Origin: Podospora bellae-mahoneyi
Lineage: Eukaryota; Ascomycota; Sordariomycetes; Sordariales; Podosporaceae
NCBI RefSeq assembly: GCF_035222275.1
Contig: NC_085882.1
Coordinates: 813,501-877,500 of the forward strand
Length of the DNA: 64,000 nucleotides
Direction of reading: 5' to 3'
Part shown: positions 63,257 to 64,000 of the stretch, piece by piece
Layout of the letters: every line of letters starts with the position of its first letter
Numbering within the stretch: position 1 is the stretch's first letter
Translations under genes and position numbers: made by a program
Notes under the pieces: generated by a model
Seen by the model: only the letters and a program-made list of their open reading frames with translations
Databases searched by the model: none
Told to the model about the DNA's origin: nothing

Positions 63257-63484
63257 CATAATTAGCGACAATTTTGATTTAGAGATACCCCAACCATACT
63301 GGATAACGAAAACGGCGCTATCGGAGCAACTAATGTGTTCTGAAAAGCCAAAATGAAATAACCAACTGTTGAATATCTCTTGGGGCCCCTAAAAGGAGTG
63401 TGAAAATTGTCTAGAAAGGCACTTGGGGGTTATGAATGACGTTTTGAAAATGGCTGAAAAACTCCGCGGAGAAGGGAGTGGTGA
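63257..63484. other. Short intergenic between convergent genes
   Basis: 228 bp between two converging stops. Nothing distinctive. Confidence 0.4.
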
Positions 63485-64000
63485 TCACGGCCGCAAGCTG
63501 ATGCAACCCGCCGAGCTGTCCTCTTGGAAGATGCCGCCAAAGATGATGCCCTCGTCGATACCGTCTTCTTGAAACCCGTTTCTTGTAATATCGCCAACCG
63601 CATCAGTCGGCTTTTTGAGCAAGCCAAAGTGGAACTGTCCTTGCCCGCTGACATCGTTGGAGATGACCTGGGTCACGGCCTCGAGGGGATCCCCGCCGGC
63701 TGAAAAAAAGACCTGGGTAGTGCTGTCGTTCTGTCCGTCAGTTATAAGCTCAAAGGCTTGTGACTAGATAGGAGAGCGAGACCCACAGGGCGTCAAAGTC
63801 TAGTGTAACAGCAAAGTTGTGGAAAACGCCGTCCAGAAATGGGACGCTGAAGAGAAGTTTTGATGGGGTTTGGTTGACATTTCCAAATAACTGTAGGGTA
63901 TCAGGGTCGACAGCTGTGTCACCGCCCAGAATGCTGCCCGTTTTCAAGACGAACTGATTGGTGCTAAAGTCGTTGCTTTCAAGAAACACCAGCTGATATT
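63485..64000 (-). CDS. Glycoside hydrolase family 131 beta-glucanase, 5' part outside the window
   Basis: Minus strand, running into the window edge. Exon ~63783-64000 (5' end beyond the window) reads FLESNDFSTNQFVLKTG, DPDTLQLFGNVNQTPS, GVFHNFAVTLDFDAL; exon 63730-63485 reads TTQVFFSAGGDPLEAV, ISNDVSGQGQFHFGLLKKP, EGIIFGGIFQEDSSAGCIS. This is the C-terminal half of a GH131 catalytic domain, secreted fungal enzymes that cut beta-1,3/1,4/1,6-glucans. The intron (63731-~63782) is awkward: the obvious GTGGGT donor is out of phase with the CAG acceptor, while the in-phase donor reads GTCTCG. Either a rare donor is used or the gene has a small lesion at this point. Confidence 0.82.

Noticed and set aside
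1-64000. CRISPR arrays, rRNA genes, biosynthetic gene cluster core enzymes
   Set aside because: None of the required repeats, conserved rRNA words or synthase motifs were found on reading the window.

Overview
The window is nuclear DNA of a filamentous ascomycete. Genes carry short introns of about 40-90 bp with GT donors, CTAAC/CTGAC branch points and AG acceptors; intergenic spaces are long, codon use is GC-leaning, and the gene set (Zn2Cys6 regulator, sedolisin, GH131 glucanase, CorA-like proteins with long tails, Hst4-type sirtuin) is typical of Sordariomycetes. The GH131 sequence and overall style suggest a Sordariales species, Podospora- or Chaetomium-like, but that placement is inference.

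Layout. 0-3.1 kb: 3' part of a CorA-like membrane protein. 4.1-19.1 kb: a compact housekeeping block with FIP1 (mRNA 3'-end processing), NUP49 (nuclear pore), RPC31 (RNA polymerase III), HSM3 (proteasome-base assembly), SEC7 (Golgi Arf-GEF) and LAT1 (pyruvate dehydrogenase E2), mostly in divergent or convergent pairs. 19.1-31.6 kb: a gene-poor stretch holding a Zn2Cys6 regulator and two secreted Ser/Thr-rich proteins that share a precisely spaced four-cysteine module. 31.6-38.4 kb: a large orphan coiled-coil protein and a MYND-SET protein. 38.7-57.5 kb: intact genes (a small mitochondrial protein, an Hst4-type sirtuin, the ASC-1/TRIP4 homologue and a tRNA-Gln) mixed with five damaged host genes: a multi-spanning membrane protein, an unknown protein cut by two adjacent stops, a short-chain dehydrogenase, an S41-type peptidase and a cation/proton antiporter. 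58.5-64 kb: surface and secreted functions, namely a sedolisin with a Lys/Thr/Ser/Pro linker, a membrane-anchored aspartic-protease-like protein without catalytic Asp, and the 3' part of a GH131 glucanase.

No CRISPR array, virus-like element, transposon or rRNA gene was seen. No new multi-gene system stands out. The signals most worth checking are the shared cysteine module at 25-31 kb and the concentration of freshly broken accessory genes at 38.7-57.5 kb. Exon borders were set by eye from splice consensus and reading-frame continuity, so single-gene models can be wrong by an exon edge.
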